A stretch of DNA of 30,967 bases from positions 1-30,967 of the IMG/VR virus record IMGVR_UViG_3300014491_000075, one strand, 5' to 3'. The notes below the pieces were generated by a model. The model had not been told where the DNA came from. It saw only the letters and a program-made list of their open reading frames with translations, and ran no database searches. A program made the position numbers and the translations under genes. The DNA comes from a virus. Below, piece after piece: positions 23,845 through 30,967 of this stretch (position 1 is the first letter of the stretch; each line of letters starts with the position of its first letter).

Positions 23845-24028
23845 TGAAACAGGTATTGCGAGCAAGTTCCCAAGCCTGGGCGATTGCTGCATCGCCGTCA
23901 TCTTCATCGATCTCGATCTCGACGTGTGCAGCAGGCTTTACGTTTGCGTACCGGTCAGCGTCGTTGCGCGTCAGCGGTTCGAGCGGTGTGGTCTTCTCAA
24001 GCGTGAATGCGATGGTTCTAATTTTCAT
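23795..24028 (-). CDS. small acidic protein, first gene of the reverse operon
   Basis: This 77-residue protein starts at the complement of 24026-24028 (MKIRTIAFTLEKT). An acidic central run (HVEIEIDEDDGDAAIAQAWEL) is followed by a helix (ARNTCFNELVAFHNMLVESIRG). The ribosome binding site is weak (GAAG about 10 bases upstream). It is the first reverse gene after the divergent control region, so it is probably the leader gene of the operon. No family is recognised. Its reading frame is free of stops, but its short length makes the call moderate. Confidence 0.6.
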   Translation of the reverse strand: MKIRTIAFTLEKTTPLEPLTRNDADRYANVKPAAHVEIEIDEDDGDAAIAQAWELARNTCFNELVAFHNMLVESIRG

Positions 24029-24084
24029 TCGTTGCTAACTTCAATTGTGGATTGAGCAATGAGTTGAGTACATGACGTGATAGA

Positions 24085-24132
24085 TCGTAACACAAACCCA
24101 TTGCATTGACATCCACGGGGGCGTAGTATGAC
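24085..24132. promoter_or_regulatory. candidate divergent promoter region between reverse operon and replication operon
   Basis: On the forward strand TTGACA (24106-24111) is a perfect -35 box, but the best -10, TATGAC (24127-24132), is only 15 bases away. On the reverse strand ATGTCA (complement of 24107-24112) and TACGAT, with a 17-base spacer, is a weak match to the consensus for the reverse operon. The two -35 boxes would overlap. This is the only back-to-back gap in the right half, so a control region is expected here, but the exact promoters are uncertain. Confidence 0.3.
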
Positions 24133-24151
24133 GGAACGCCTTTACGCAATG

Positions 24152-24183
24152 AAAAAAGCCCCGGAATCATCACCCCCGAGGCT
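24152..24183 (-). terminator. intrinsic terminator facing the reverse strand
   Basis: On the reverse strand, AGCCTCGG (complement of 24176-24183) pairs with CCGGGGCT (complement of 24157-24164). One G-U pair gives an 8-pair stem with an 11-base loop, followed directly by a run of U ending at the complement of 24152. On the forward strand the same stem has a C-A mismatch and no U-run, so the element is directional. It lies between the replication operon and the reverse operon promoter region. Confidence 0.7.
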
Positions 24184-24189
24184 CATTCA

Positions 24190-25206
24190 TTGCTCACTAA
24201 CTTGGAAAGGATCAGAACTCCGTTGCAACAACAGACTAACACGCGCAGCGTTGCGCGTCAACCTCGTATACGTTACGGCAGCATTAACGTTCTACAAGCG
24301 GCGCATTTAACGTCATACGCGCAGTTCAGAACATTCTACGTCCTGACAACGTACGCGAACGAACATGGCGTATGCTTTCCATCACTTGCAACGTTGATCG
24401 CGGAAACAAAGCTATCACGTCCAAGCGTGTACCGCGCACTAACGCATTTATTCAAGACCGGTCTTGTCACGCGCATGCAGCATGACAACCGGTTTTTTCA
24501 ATTGCACGAGTCGCCGCTGGGCGACACGGAATGTCTCACTAATGAGACGGATTCGGCGCTTGAAAGTCTCACGGCTGATACATCAAAGTCTCATGGGCGA
24601 GACAGCCTTCCTTATAGCAACAAACCCAATGAACACCCCCAAGGGGGAGAGGCCGACGTGAGCAATCCCAAGATCACGAACATCACGAGCCGTCAGCCCA
24701 GCGCACCAACGCCAGTTCGCGAGTTCGGCAAATACAGCAAGCAGAAGCAATGGGCGGAAGCTCGCCCAGCTTCTAACGAATCACAACGCTTGGCAGAACA
24801 CATACGCAAGCTCACCGGCATTGTGATCACCGACGCGCATAAGTTCGACACGGTGTCTTACGGTGAGCCTGTCTTACATCAGTACATCGACGAAGCGTGG
24901 GGCATTCGCGATGCGCTCAAGTCGGATCAGTTCGCGGTATTCAATGCTGCGAAGGTGTTGTATTACGCCGCCAATCGTGATCGTTTGCGTTTGAGCACTG
25001 GCGCGGATCGCAGGGAAGCGTACCTACGTGATCGCGTTGTTCATGTTGATCGCGTGTTGACCGAGATGTTAAAACTACCACGTGATCAACGACTCATCCA
25101 ACTTGCCAAACTCATAGACGCGTTCCACGTCACGCGGCAAGAACTGTCAGGGCGTGTCGATCATGCCGAACTCGATGAGTTGTCTTCGTGCTTTGTCAAT
25201 ATCTGA
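24190..25206 (+). CDS. replication initiation protein with winged helix domain
   Basis: This is up to 338 residues. It probably binds the phage origin and recruits the helicase loader, like lambda O-type initiators. Residues about 40-105 form a helix-turn-helix/winged-helix domain: YAQFRTFYVLTTYANEHGVC, then LIAETKLSRPSVYRALTHLF and KTGLVTRMQHDNRFF. A Ser/Pro/Asn-rich linker (about 130-185) joins a helical C-terminal domain (about 195-338), the likely partner-binding part. The start is uncertain: TTG 24190 has no ribosome binding site. TTG 24223, following GGAAAGGA, is better placed. The gene overlaps the loader gene and heads the replication operon. A transcription regulator is the main alternative. 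Confidence 0.7.
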   Translation: MLTNLERIRTPLQQQTNTRSVARQPRIRYGSINVLQAAHLTSYAQFRTFYVLTTYANEHGVCFPSLATLIAETKLSRPSVYRALTHLFKTGLVTRMQHDNRFFQLHESPLGDTECLTNETDSALESLTADTSKSHGRDSLPYSNKPNEHPQGGEADVSNPKITNITSRQPSAPTPVREFGKYSKQKQWAEARPASNESQRLAEHIRKLTGIVITDAHKFDTVSYGEPVLHQYIDEAWGIRDALKSDQFAVFNAAKVLYYAANRDRLRLSTGADRREAYLRDRVVHVDRVLTEMLKLPRDQRLIQLAKLIDAFHVTRQELSGRVDHAELDELSSCFVNI

Positions 25207-25720
25207 TCGTCTAGTGCTTGCAAACATACCGAAGCGTTATTTCACGCCGGATCGCGAACGTTTACTTCGCGCTGTTCCTGTGATTTACGATACTTACGTT
25301 AAGTTTGTTGATGAGTGGTTGCTGTATGGATCAAAACTCGTTGCAATCAGAGGTGCGGCGAAAGCTGGCAAAACGTCGGTTGCCACCGGCATTATGATCG
25401 AGATTATCACTCGTCATTATGATGCGAACGAGCGCGAAACGAATCCGTTCTTATATGTCAACGCACCGTCAGCGTTTGCCGAGATCGCGAGAACACGTTT
25501 CGTTGAGCCAAACCTTAATTCACGCATGGCGGAAGCTGGACTCTTGATCATAGACAACATCCACATGCTAGACGTACGCGATGTAGCGAAGTTGTGTGTG
25601 CTTGTAATGCAACGATGCGATGAGCAGAAGTCAACGATTGTAACGATGACTCCGACATTTGATACGAATGACGTGAGCTTTCAACAGAACGTATTAGAGG
25701 GAAGGATCGTAATATTATGA
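25163..25720 (+). CDS. helicase loader ATPase, DnaC-like
   Basis: This 185-residue AAA+ type protein probably loads the replicative helicase. From ATG 25163, Walker A is GAAKAGKTS (about 64-72) and Walker B is LLIIDN (about 127-132). VTMTPTFDT near 160 may be the sensor region. Its length is shorter than full DnaC (about 245) and DnaA-like sequences, and the N-terminal helicase-binding part is short. It overlaps the initiator gene by 44 bases. Starts at GTG 25154 and ATG 25175 are alternatives. The ATGA junction with the helicase gene shows coupling. Confidence 0.8.
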   Translation: MPNSMSCLRALSISDRLVLANIPKRYFTPDRERLLRAVPVIYDTYVKFVDEWLLYGSKLVAIRGAAKAGKTSVATGIMIEIITRHYDANERETNPFLYVNAPSAFAEIARTRFVEPNLNSRMAEAGLLIIDNIHMLDVRDVAKLCVLVMQRCDEQKSTIVTMTPTFDTNDVSFQQNVLEGRIVIL

Positions 25721-27027
25721 TCGCTGAGTTGCTTAGTCGTGTTGTGTCACATCACGAACTGATGCCGAACGACGCTCGCATGAAGAAAGTCTTCTTCGAG
25801 TCGTTCAACATCGAATGGGAGTATTTAGTCGATTATCATTCGCAGTTTCACGCGTTACCGAATGTAGCGACGTTCTGTGGTCAGTTTCCTGACTTTCCAT
25901 ACATTTCTACGGAACGCAATGCACAATGGCTGCTCGATGAAGTTGAGCAAACGTACATCGAGGGACTCAATCGTAAGATCACCGATGAGTATGCGGAACG
26001 CAACAAACTCAATCCGCGTGATGCTGCGAAGTGGCTTGGAAACGAGTGGCGCGCTACGCTGATGCCGTACGCTTCGATTAGCGTCGGCGTACCGGATGAG
26101 TTCACTCATGGTCTTGAATCGTTCACACGTTGGAAACATCGCGAAGGCGAAAGCACAACCGGCATTCCGAGTGGCTTTCACTTGCTCGATACGGAAACAT
26201 CAGGAACGCAGCGTGGCGAGATCGAGATGTGGTTTGGTCGACCGGGTGAAGGTAAGTCGCTCTACTTACTTTATGGTGCGATTGCAGCTACACGAGCCGG
26301 GTACAACGTGTCATATCTTTCGCCTGAGATGTCGATTACCGAAGTTCGCGCACGATACGATGCGTTCATGTTAAACGTATCAGCAAGAAAGCTCCTTGCG
26401 CGTAGCATGTCGCCGGATGAGTTTGAGAGTACGTTTGCGTTCGCGAGGACAGTATACTCATCGCTCGATTCATGGGGTGAGATGTATGTACGTGAAGCGC
26501 AGGGGCACGCGGGGCGATTCACCGTAGCGGACTGTGCGCGGATCATCGAACTCGATCATTGTGATCTTCTTGTCATCGACGGGTTGCTATTCATTGACCC
26601 AACCGACATGAACGTTGATGTCCGTAAACGACTCACGACGCTGATGGAAGAACTCAAAACACTATCGGTCAGTTCCGGCGTACCGATTCGGCTCGCACAC
26701 CAAGCGAATCGTAAAGCAGACGAAGTTAAGGCGAAGCGCAAAGGCTGGCTCACAGATTACATTCCCGATCTCGGTAACTTCGCGGAAGCTGGCGCCGTCG
26801 AGCAATTTGCTAATAAGGCGATTGCCATTCGTCAAATCGGTAATCGTGTATTCCTCGCGCTTCGTAAGAATCGCAACGGTGAAGCCAAGTTGTTCATGTC
26901 ATTCCACCATGACATAGATCGCGGAATTATCTCGGATGCTAAGGTCGAAGATGGTTTAGCAGAAGTTACGCGAGCGTTACCGCCTAATGTACCACCTCCT
27001 CCAAGCAATCAAGGCCGTCCGTTCTGA
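25717..27027 (+). CDS. replicative DNA helicase, DnaB-like
   Basis: This 436-residue ring helicase is predicted to unwind DNA ahead of the fork. The C-terminal RecA-like ATPase domain has GRPGEGKS (174-181, Walker A), LSPEMSITEVRARY with the likely catalytic glutamate (about E204), and LLVIDGL (about 283-290, Walker B). The VPIRLAHQANRKADE segment and the charged region after it fit the later DnaB motifs. The N-terminal part (1-125) is helical but shorter than and unlike the classic DnaB N-domain. The end is proline-rich (PPNVPPPPSNQGRPF). It overlaps the loader by ATGA and the primase by TGATG. Confidence 0.88.
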   Translation: MIAELLSRVVSHHELMPNDARMKKVFFESFNIEWEYLVDYHSQFHALPNVATFCGQFPDFPYISTERNAQWLLDEVEQTYIEGLNRKITDEYAERNKLNPRDAAKWLGNEWRATLMPYASISVGVPDEFTHGLESFTRWKHREGESTTGIPSGFHLLDTETSGTQRGEIEMWFGRPGEGKSLYLLYGAIAATRAGYNVSYLSPEMSITEVRARYDAFMLNVSARKLLARSMSPDEFESTFAFARTVYSSLDSWGEMYVREAQGHAGRFTVADCARIIELDHCDLLVIDGLLFIDPTDMNVDVRKRLTTLMEELKTLSVSSGVPIRLAHQANRKADEVKAKRKGWLTDYIPDLGNFAEAGAVEQFANKAIAIRQIGNRVFLALRKNRNGEAKLFMSFHHDIDRGIISDAKVEDGLAEVTRALPPNVPPPPSNQGRPF

Positions 27028-27971
27028 TGGCACGACCGCGCATCTATGATCGCATCGACAAGTTGGCGCGCTACACACCGGCTTGCGTCGAGCTTGGCTT
27101 ACGTGAGATGGGCTGCGACATGAAGATAGGCCCGAAGGAAGCGGTGCTGCGATGCTGCTTTCACAACGACAAAGGCAAGCCGAACCTGTACGTCAATCTC
27201 GACGACAAACCCGGCGTTTATCATTGCTTTGCATGCAACGCAGCCGGGAGCTTCGAGGGCTTCGTGATGGGTTACATGTCGTGGCCGATGTTCAAGGCCG
27301 TGATGCAGTGCCGCGAATGGGCACGGCGGGTGGTGAACGAGCCGCCCCCTGAAACGCTGCCGAAGCTGGTGACATTGTCGGATGAGGATCGCCTTGCTCC
27401 ATACCGCTACCGGCATGCTTACGTCTATGAGCGCGGGTTGACCGAGGCCACGGCCCAGCGATTCGACATCGGCTATGATCGCACAGCGAATGCGATCACG
27501 ATCCCTTGGTTCTCGTCGAACGGCTCGCTCGTTGCGATTAAGCGGCGCAGTATTCTCTCGAAGTATTACATCTTCGAGGCCGGTTCCGATCTCAGTGCGA
27601 CGTTGTTTGGCTTGAGTCATGTGCGTCAGCATGCGTATTTGTGGATCGTCGAAGGCGAGTTCGATGCGATGTTTATGGATCAATGCTTTCGCATCGCACA
27701 CTTTGATAATCATCATGCGACTGCGCTCGGCGGCAAGTATCTTCATGATGAGCAAATCACCGCGTTGTGCCGACGTGAGCCGGTATCCATTGTTCTCATG
27801 TTAGACAACGACAGTGCTGGCAGGGAAGCGCAGGCACTTGTCAAGCGTCGGCTGCTGTCGAGAGCGGTCGTTGTTGATGCGCCGTATCCGTCCGAGGATA
27901 CGCACGATCCAAACGGTTTATCATTCGAGCAAGTCATTCAACTTGCACACCTAACAGCGAAAGGCAAATAG
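27027..27971 (+). CDS. DNA primase, CHC2 zinc finger plus TOPRIM
   Basis: This 314-residue enzyme makes RNA primers for lagging-strand synthesis. The zinc finger has CCFH (C43-x2-H46) and CFAC (C67-x2-C70). The middle, about residues 115-200, corresponds to the N-terminal part of the catalytic core. TOPRIM motifs are IVEGEFDAM (E209) and LMLDNDSAGREA (D260 and D262, the metal-binding pair). At 314 residues it is a short primase without a separate helicase-binding C-terminal domain. It overlaps the helicase gene, so the two are likely made together. Confidence 0.9.
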   Translation: MARPRIYDRIDKLARYTPACVELGLREMGCDMKIGPKEAVLRCCFHNDKGKPNLYVNLDDKPGVYHCFACNAAGSFEGFVMGYMSWPMFKAVMQCREWARRVVNEPPPETLPKLVTLSDEDRLAPYRYRHAYVYERGLTEATAQRFDIGYDRTANAITIPWFSSNGSLVAIKRRSILSKYYIFEAGSDLSATLFGLSHVRQHAYLWIVEGEFDAMFMDQCFRIAHFDNHHATALGGKYLHDEQITALCRREPVSIVLMLDNDSAGREAQALVKRRLLSRAVVVDAPYPSEDTHDPNGLSFEQVIQLAHLTAKGK

Positions 27972-27974
27972 CAA

Positions 27975-28625
27975 ATGGCACGTGGTCTACAAGCAGCGAT
28001 GCGTATGCACGAGGAGAACTCGGGCATGGGATATACACCTTTCAAGATCGAGAAAGACAAGGGTACCGAGCAGGTTCGCGTATTGCGCGTTCCTGATGAG
28101 TGGGTCAGTTTGTGGATTCACAACGTTTGGGAGAAAGTAAAACCAACGCGTTGCGCTGCTACCGAACAACAGATCGACGGCGAAACGAAGGAAGATCGCA
28201 AGACATGCCCATTGTGCATGATGGACATTCCGCGATCCGTGAAGACGTATATTCCGGTGCGTGTTCGTGGTGATGATCATTCTGATCGGGTGCAAATGAT
28301 CGTGTATGGTCGCGATCACTTTGCACAGGTCGCAAACGTTCTTGACAACTTGCCGCAAGGTAAGGACATCACGATGTTTGACATCAAGATCGTTCGCAAA
28401 GGTGAGAAGCTGAACACGACGTACTTCTGGAACGTCGTCGCCGATCCTGATCTCGCTCGTCCGTTGAACGAAGCGGAGCTTGAGCTTGTCATACCGGACA
28501 TGGAAGAACTCATCGAGGTGAAGCAGGAACACGAGTTGCTTCGACGCGCAAACGGATTCGCACAAGCCGAGGCAGCAACGCCGGTTGAAGCGGGGTCAAG
28601 TAACGGTAAGAAAACTCCGTTTTAA
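27975..28625 (+). CDS. probable single-stranded DNA-binding protein
   Basis: This 216-residue protein starts 4 bases after the primase stop. It has strand-rich central sequence (KTYIPVRVRGDD, VQMIVYGRDHFAQVANVL, DITMFDIKIVRKGEKLNTTYFW) consistent with an OB-fold. Three cysteines (C60, C78, C81, with CPLC) may form part of a zinc site as in T4-type gp32. The C-terminal 60 residues are rich in Glu (EAELELVIPDMEELIEVKQE). It ends in KKTPF, where bacterial SSB would have an acidic DDDIPF tip. Place in a replisome operon supports the call; the family is not certain. Confidence 0.55.
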   Translation: MARGLQAAMRMHEENSGMGYTPFKIEKDKGTEQVRVLRVPDEWVSLWIHNVWEKVKPTRCAATEQQIDGETKEDRKTCPLCMMDIPRSVKTYIPVRVRGDDHSDRVQMIVYGRDHFAQVANVLDNLPQGKDITMFDIKIVRKGEKLNTTYFWNVVADPDLARPLNEAELELVIPDMEELIEVKQEHELLRRANGFAQAEAATPVEAGSSNGKKTPF

Positions 28626-28639
28626 TGCGGTGGTGTCGT

Positions 28640-28678
28640 GACTGTTGTGTTGTGCGTGTCAAGCTCAACACAACAGTC
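28640..28678 (+). other. 13-bp perfect hairpin before the DNA polymerase gene
   Basis: GACTGTTGTGTTG (28640-28652) pairs perfectly with CAACACAACAGTC (28666-28678), loop 13 bases. It starts 15 bases after the stop of the SSB-like gene and lies upstream of the likely polymerase start. There is no U-run, so it is not a standard terminator. It may be an RNA processing or attenuation element, a protein-binding site, or an origin-related structure. Confidence 0.75.
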
Positions 28679-28685
28679 TGTTCCG

Positions 28686-28708
28686 GTTGCCGCAAGAAGC
28701 GGCGCAAC
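28686..28708 (+). other. second hairpin before the DNA polymerase gene
   Basis: GTTGCCGC (28686-28693) pairs with GCGGC (28699-28703) and AAC (28706-28708), skipping a GC bulge, around an AAGAA loop. It follows the first hairpin by 7 bases, so the leader can fold into two adjacent stems. Confidence 0.5.
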
Positions 28709-28751
28709 TTTGCTAATAGTGTCTATGAAGAACGAGCGCACCGTGCAAACA

Positions 28752-30704
28752 ATGGAACTATTCGAGTTCTTGCCAAAGCCTAAAGGCGACAAGAAGGTAC
28801 TTCGCGAGCTAACGAAGCGCGAACGAACCGCAGTTGTCCCGCTAAACTTCACGTTTGTTCAGAACGTGGAGCAAATGCAAGCCTGTGTGCGAGCAATCGC
28901 TACTGCGCGCAAGTTTGTGTTCGATCTTGAAACGACCGGCGTTGATTGGGTTGATTGGTCGGTATGTATCGGTATAGCCGTTCGTGTCAACGCTAAGCAA
29001 GTCAGGGCGTGGATCATTCCGACGAGTATGCAGTATGCGGCGCGTAACTTCACGCCTGCCGAGATCAGAGACACGTTTCGGGAGTTCTTCGAGGACACTG
29101 GCATTACGAAGGTCGGACACAACATCAAGTTCGACATGCATAAGCTCTACAATACCTACGGCATCGAAACGTTGGGGCCAATCGAGGATGTCATGGTCGC
29201 CCAGCATCTACTCAACGAGAACGAGCGTCATGGCTTGGCAGCAATCGCAAAGAACTGGCTTAAGATCGACTCGTGGAAGTTCAAGCAAGACGGTCATTTC
29301 AATGTATGGCCGCTCAAGATGGCAACAACGTATCTCGGTTCCGATTGTGAACTAACATTGCGTGTTCATGAGTGGCAGAACTGTGAAGCGGAGGGCACGT
29401 TTCCGGTGCTGCCCGAACTCGCCAAGCTGTACTACGAAGTAGAGTTGCCAAACGTCGAGATCGCGTACGGCATGGAGCAGGCCGGTATCGGTTGGGATGG
29501 CGAGTATTTCGAGAAAGTCGTTAAGCCGGAAGTTCAAAGTAAACGTTCAGCAGCAAAACTCCGTGTGCAGGAAGTGATTGGGCCGGTGAATCTCGACAGT
29601 CCAAGTCAAGTTGCGAACGCGTTCTTCAATGGACTCGGACTAGATCGCATCGACGGCAACAGTCTCGACAAGAAGGTTCTCCGTAAGCTACGTGATTCAC
29701 ATCCGGTGATCGCACACTTCGAGGAGTATCGAAAGTATTCAACGTTGGATCGCATGTTTGTGAACGAGCTACCACTGCATGTTGTCAATGGTCGCATCCA
29801 TCCAAGTTTCCGCACACTCGGCACAAAAACAGGACGATATTCTTGCAGTAAACCGAATCTTCAACAATTACCGAAAGCGTCCATTGGGCCGCTCATTCGT
29901 CGTGCATTTATTCCGTCACCCGGTTGTGTTCTCGTCACGATGGACTATGGGCAGATCGAGCTTCGCTGGCTCGCTGAGCTATCCGATGACGAACGGCTTA
30001 AAGCTGCGTTCGACTCCGGTGAAGACATTCATAGCGCGACGTGCGTGATGATGTTTCCCGGTCAAGTCACGATGGAAATGCTCAAGTTGAACAAAGATCA
30101 CCCACTACGGGTGCGCGCAAAGACGATCAACTTCGGCATTCTCTACGGCATGGGTCCGGGGTTGCTCATGGATACGATCAACGCGCAAATTAGTGATATG
30201 TCGCAATGGGTTACGCTCGACGATTGCAAGGCGCTTATTGCGTTGTGGTTCGCGACGTTCCCGAACGTTAAGAAGTACGTCAATCGAATGAAGGCGCTTG
30301 TTTACCGGCAGGGCTTTGTAACAACAGTGCTCGGTCGTAAGCGTCGGTTGCCGGATGCAAAGTTGGATGATCGTATCAAGTCATCAATGGCCGAACGTCA
30401 AGCGGTCAACGCGCCGATTCAAGGCAGCGCAGCGGATATGCTCAAGGTCGCGTCGATCAAGATTCGCTCATTCCTTCGTAAGACACACTATCCGTTCACG
30501 CTGCTGCTTGCGATCCACGACGAACTTCTCATGGAAGTGCCGACTGAATGGTTGCGTCATCATCCCGGTTCGCTCAACGAGATTCGCGACGTGATGGCGA
30601 GCGCAATGCAGCTTCGCGTTCCTGTTGTCGTATCGGTGGATACGCTTTCGCGCTGGGGTGATAAAGTATTAGACGACGAGCTTGAGTTGAAAGAAGTTGT
30701 ATGA
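28752..30704 (+). CDS. DNA polymerase I-like family A polymerase with 3'-5' exonuclease
   Basis: This is the replicative polymerase. The start is set at ATG 28752 (650 residues, MELFEFLPKPKG). The open frame reaches back to GTG 28638, but those 38 residues look unlike coding sequence and contain two hairpins. ATG 28725 is also possible, and ribosome binding sites are weak for all. The exonuclease has FVFDLETTG (D58, E60) and VGHNIKFD. Polymerase motif A is DYGQIELR (D398). Motif B is R453-x3-K457-x3-F461-x3-Y465-G. Motif C is IHDE (D590). There is no 5'-3' exonuclease domain, so it is Klenow-like. A small protein is coupled after it by ATGA. Confidence 0.93.
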   Translation: MELFEFLPKPKGDKKVLRELTKRERTAVVPLNFTFVQNVEQMQACVRAIATARKFVFDLETTGVDWVDWSVCIGIAVRVNAKQVRAWIIPTSMQYAARNFTPAEIRDTFREFFEDTGITKVGHNIKFDMHKLYNTYGIETLGPIEDVMVAQHLLNENERHGLAAIAKNWLKIDSWKFKQDGHFNVWPLKMATTYLGSDCELTLRVHEWQNCEAEGTFPVLPELAKLYYEVELPNVEIAYGMEQAGIGWDGEYFEKVVKPEVQSKRSAAKLRVQEVIGPVNLDSPSQVANAFFNGLGLDRIDGNSLDKKVLRKLRDSHPVIAHFEEYRKYSTLDRMFVNELPLHVVNGRIHPSFRTLGTKTGRYSCSKPNLQQLPKASIGPLIRRAFIPSPGCVLVTMDYGQIELRWLAELSDDERLKAAFDSGEDIHSATCVMMFPGQVTMEMLKLNKDHPLRVRAKTINFGILYGMGPGLLMDTINAQISDMSQWVTLDDCKALIALWFATFPNVKKYVNRMKALVYRQGFVTTVLGRKRRLPDAKLDDRIKSSMAERQAVNAPIQGSAADMLKVASIKIRSFLRKTHYPFTLLLAIHDELLMEVPTEWLRHHPGSLNEIRDVMASAMQLRVPVVVSVDTLSRWGDKVLDDELELKEVV

Positions 30705-30937
30705 AGCTCACGGAGTTCATTCATATTGAGCGGCATGAAGCGAAAGTTGGCATGTCGTGTGAAGTCACGCCCGGTCATGTCTCGAAGCATTATGTGAAGA
30801 TATGGTTCGAGCGGGTTGGCATCGCTGATGGAAAGCCGCAAACAGCCCGGATCGAGCTTAATGCTTGTCCCGCATGCTTCGCGCAATTCGCACTTGATGT
30901 GTCTCAGATAGGCCGCGATGTCAGTACGGTACACTAA
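30701..30937 (+). CDS. small protein of unknown function, coupled to DNA polymerase
   Basis: This 78-residue protein overlaps the polymerase stop by ATGA. Predicted strands (KLTEFIHIERHEAKVGMSCEV, YVKIWFERVG, TARIELNACPACF) are followed by a short helix (AQFALDVSQIG). CPAC and an upstream Cys19 may bind zinc, but only three cysteines are present. I do not recognise the family. Translation coupling suggests it is made in step with the polymerase. Confidence 0.65.
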   Translation: MKLTEFIHIERHEAKVGMSCEVTPGHVSKHYVKIWFERVGIADGKPQTARIELNACPACFAQFALDVSQIGRDVSTVH

Positions 30938-30967
30938 GCCGCTTAGTCCGCTCGCGAAGTTTACGGC
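30918..30967 (+). CDS. start of a possible further gene, cut by the right edge
   Basis: ATG 30918 opens a frame (MSVRYTKPLSPLAKFT) that stays open to the window edge and would overlap the upstream gene by 20 bases. TAGG lies 5 bases upstream, a modest ribosome binding site. The overlap style fits the rest of the operon, but only 16 codons are visible. Confidence 0.35.
   Translation, partial: MSVRYTKPLSPLAKFT

Noticed and set aside
24128-24310. 60-codon forward frame at the start of the replication operon (MTERLYAMKK), with GGGGG upstream
   Set aside because: It overlaps the initiator gene by over 100 bases out of frame and spans the reverse terminator. A leader peptide cannot be excluded but nothing else supports it.
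27099-27755. 218-codon reverse open frame opposite the primase gene
   Set aside because: The forward frame has clear CHC2 and TOPRIM motifs. The reverse product has no motif, no ribosome binding site and a composition typical of antisense frames in GC-rich codons.
27987-28565. 192-codon reverse open frame opposite the SSB-like gene
   Set aside because: It covers the coupled forward gene entirely and shows no recognisable protein features.
1-30967. tRNA genes, insertion sequences, integrase and attachment sites
   Set aside because: None could be recognised by reading. Absence of tRNAs was judged by eye only and would need a dedicated scan.

Overview
This window is part of the genome of a double-stranded DNA tailed phage, or a prophage of that kind. 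It is almost fully coding, with genes packed by ATGA/TGATG stop-start overlaps, and it reads as capsid, connector, tail tube, tail assembly, tape measure, tail tip, fibre, lysis, then a replication block. The 1861-codon tape measure, the frameshifted tail chaperone pair and the Dit-like and Tal-like tip proteins indicate a long-tailed siphovirus. The host cannot be named from the sequence. The base composition is about half G+C and the endolysin is the T4-lysozyme type, which is common in phages of Gram-negative bacteria. No integrase, tRNA, CRISPR array, terminase or portal gene was seen. The last two probably lie outside the window.

Layout. 1-474: reverse-strand genes, one cut by the left edge. 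504-7025: forward head and connector genes (maturation protease with scaffold-like tail, small capsid-associated protein, major capsid protein, four or five connector or completion proteins, tail tube). 7047-7080: intrinsic terminator shared by two converging transcription units. 7104-7759: a reverse two-gene cassette (ribbon-helix-helix-like regulator plus an alanine-rich small protein) set inside the tail module, with an array of palindromes over its own start. 7942-8864: tail assembly chaperone and its -1 frameshift extension. 8869-20055: tape measure with an internal lysozyme-like domain, Dit-like protein, Tal-like tip protein, two fibre-type proteins. 20068-21121: a small unknown, lysozyme, candidate holin.

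21118-24028 is a reverse operon: small acidic protein, cysteine-rich protein, SNF2-family helicase, small helix-turn-helix protein, coiled-coil protein. It ends tail-to-tail with the lysis genes. It starts back-to-back with the forward replication operon (24190-30937): winged-helix replication initiator, DnaC-like loader, DnaB-like helicase, CHC2/TOPRIM primase, ssDNA-binding-like protein, family A DNA polymerase and a small unknown. Together these last genes are a largely self-contained replisome that opens the origin, loads the helicase, primes and copies DNA.

The most interesting signals beyond standard gene content are five. First, a complete canonical -1 frameshift signal (G GGA AAC plus a GC stem) links two tail genes. 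Second, the reverse regulator cassette has an operator-like palindrome array inside the late operon. Third, a run of 12 collagen-like Gly-X-Y triplets joins the capsid protease to its scaffold-like tail. Fourth, a 13-bp perfect hairpin followed by a second hairpin lies directly before the DNA polymerase. Fifth, an intrinsic terminator in the divergent control region faces the reverse strand with no reverse gene upstream of it.
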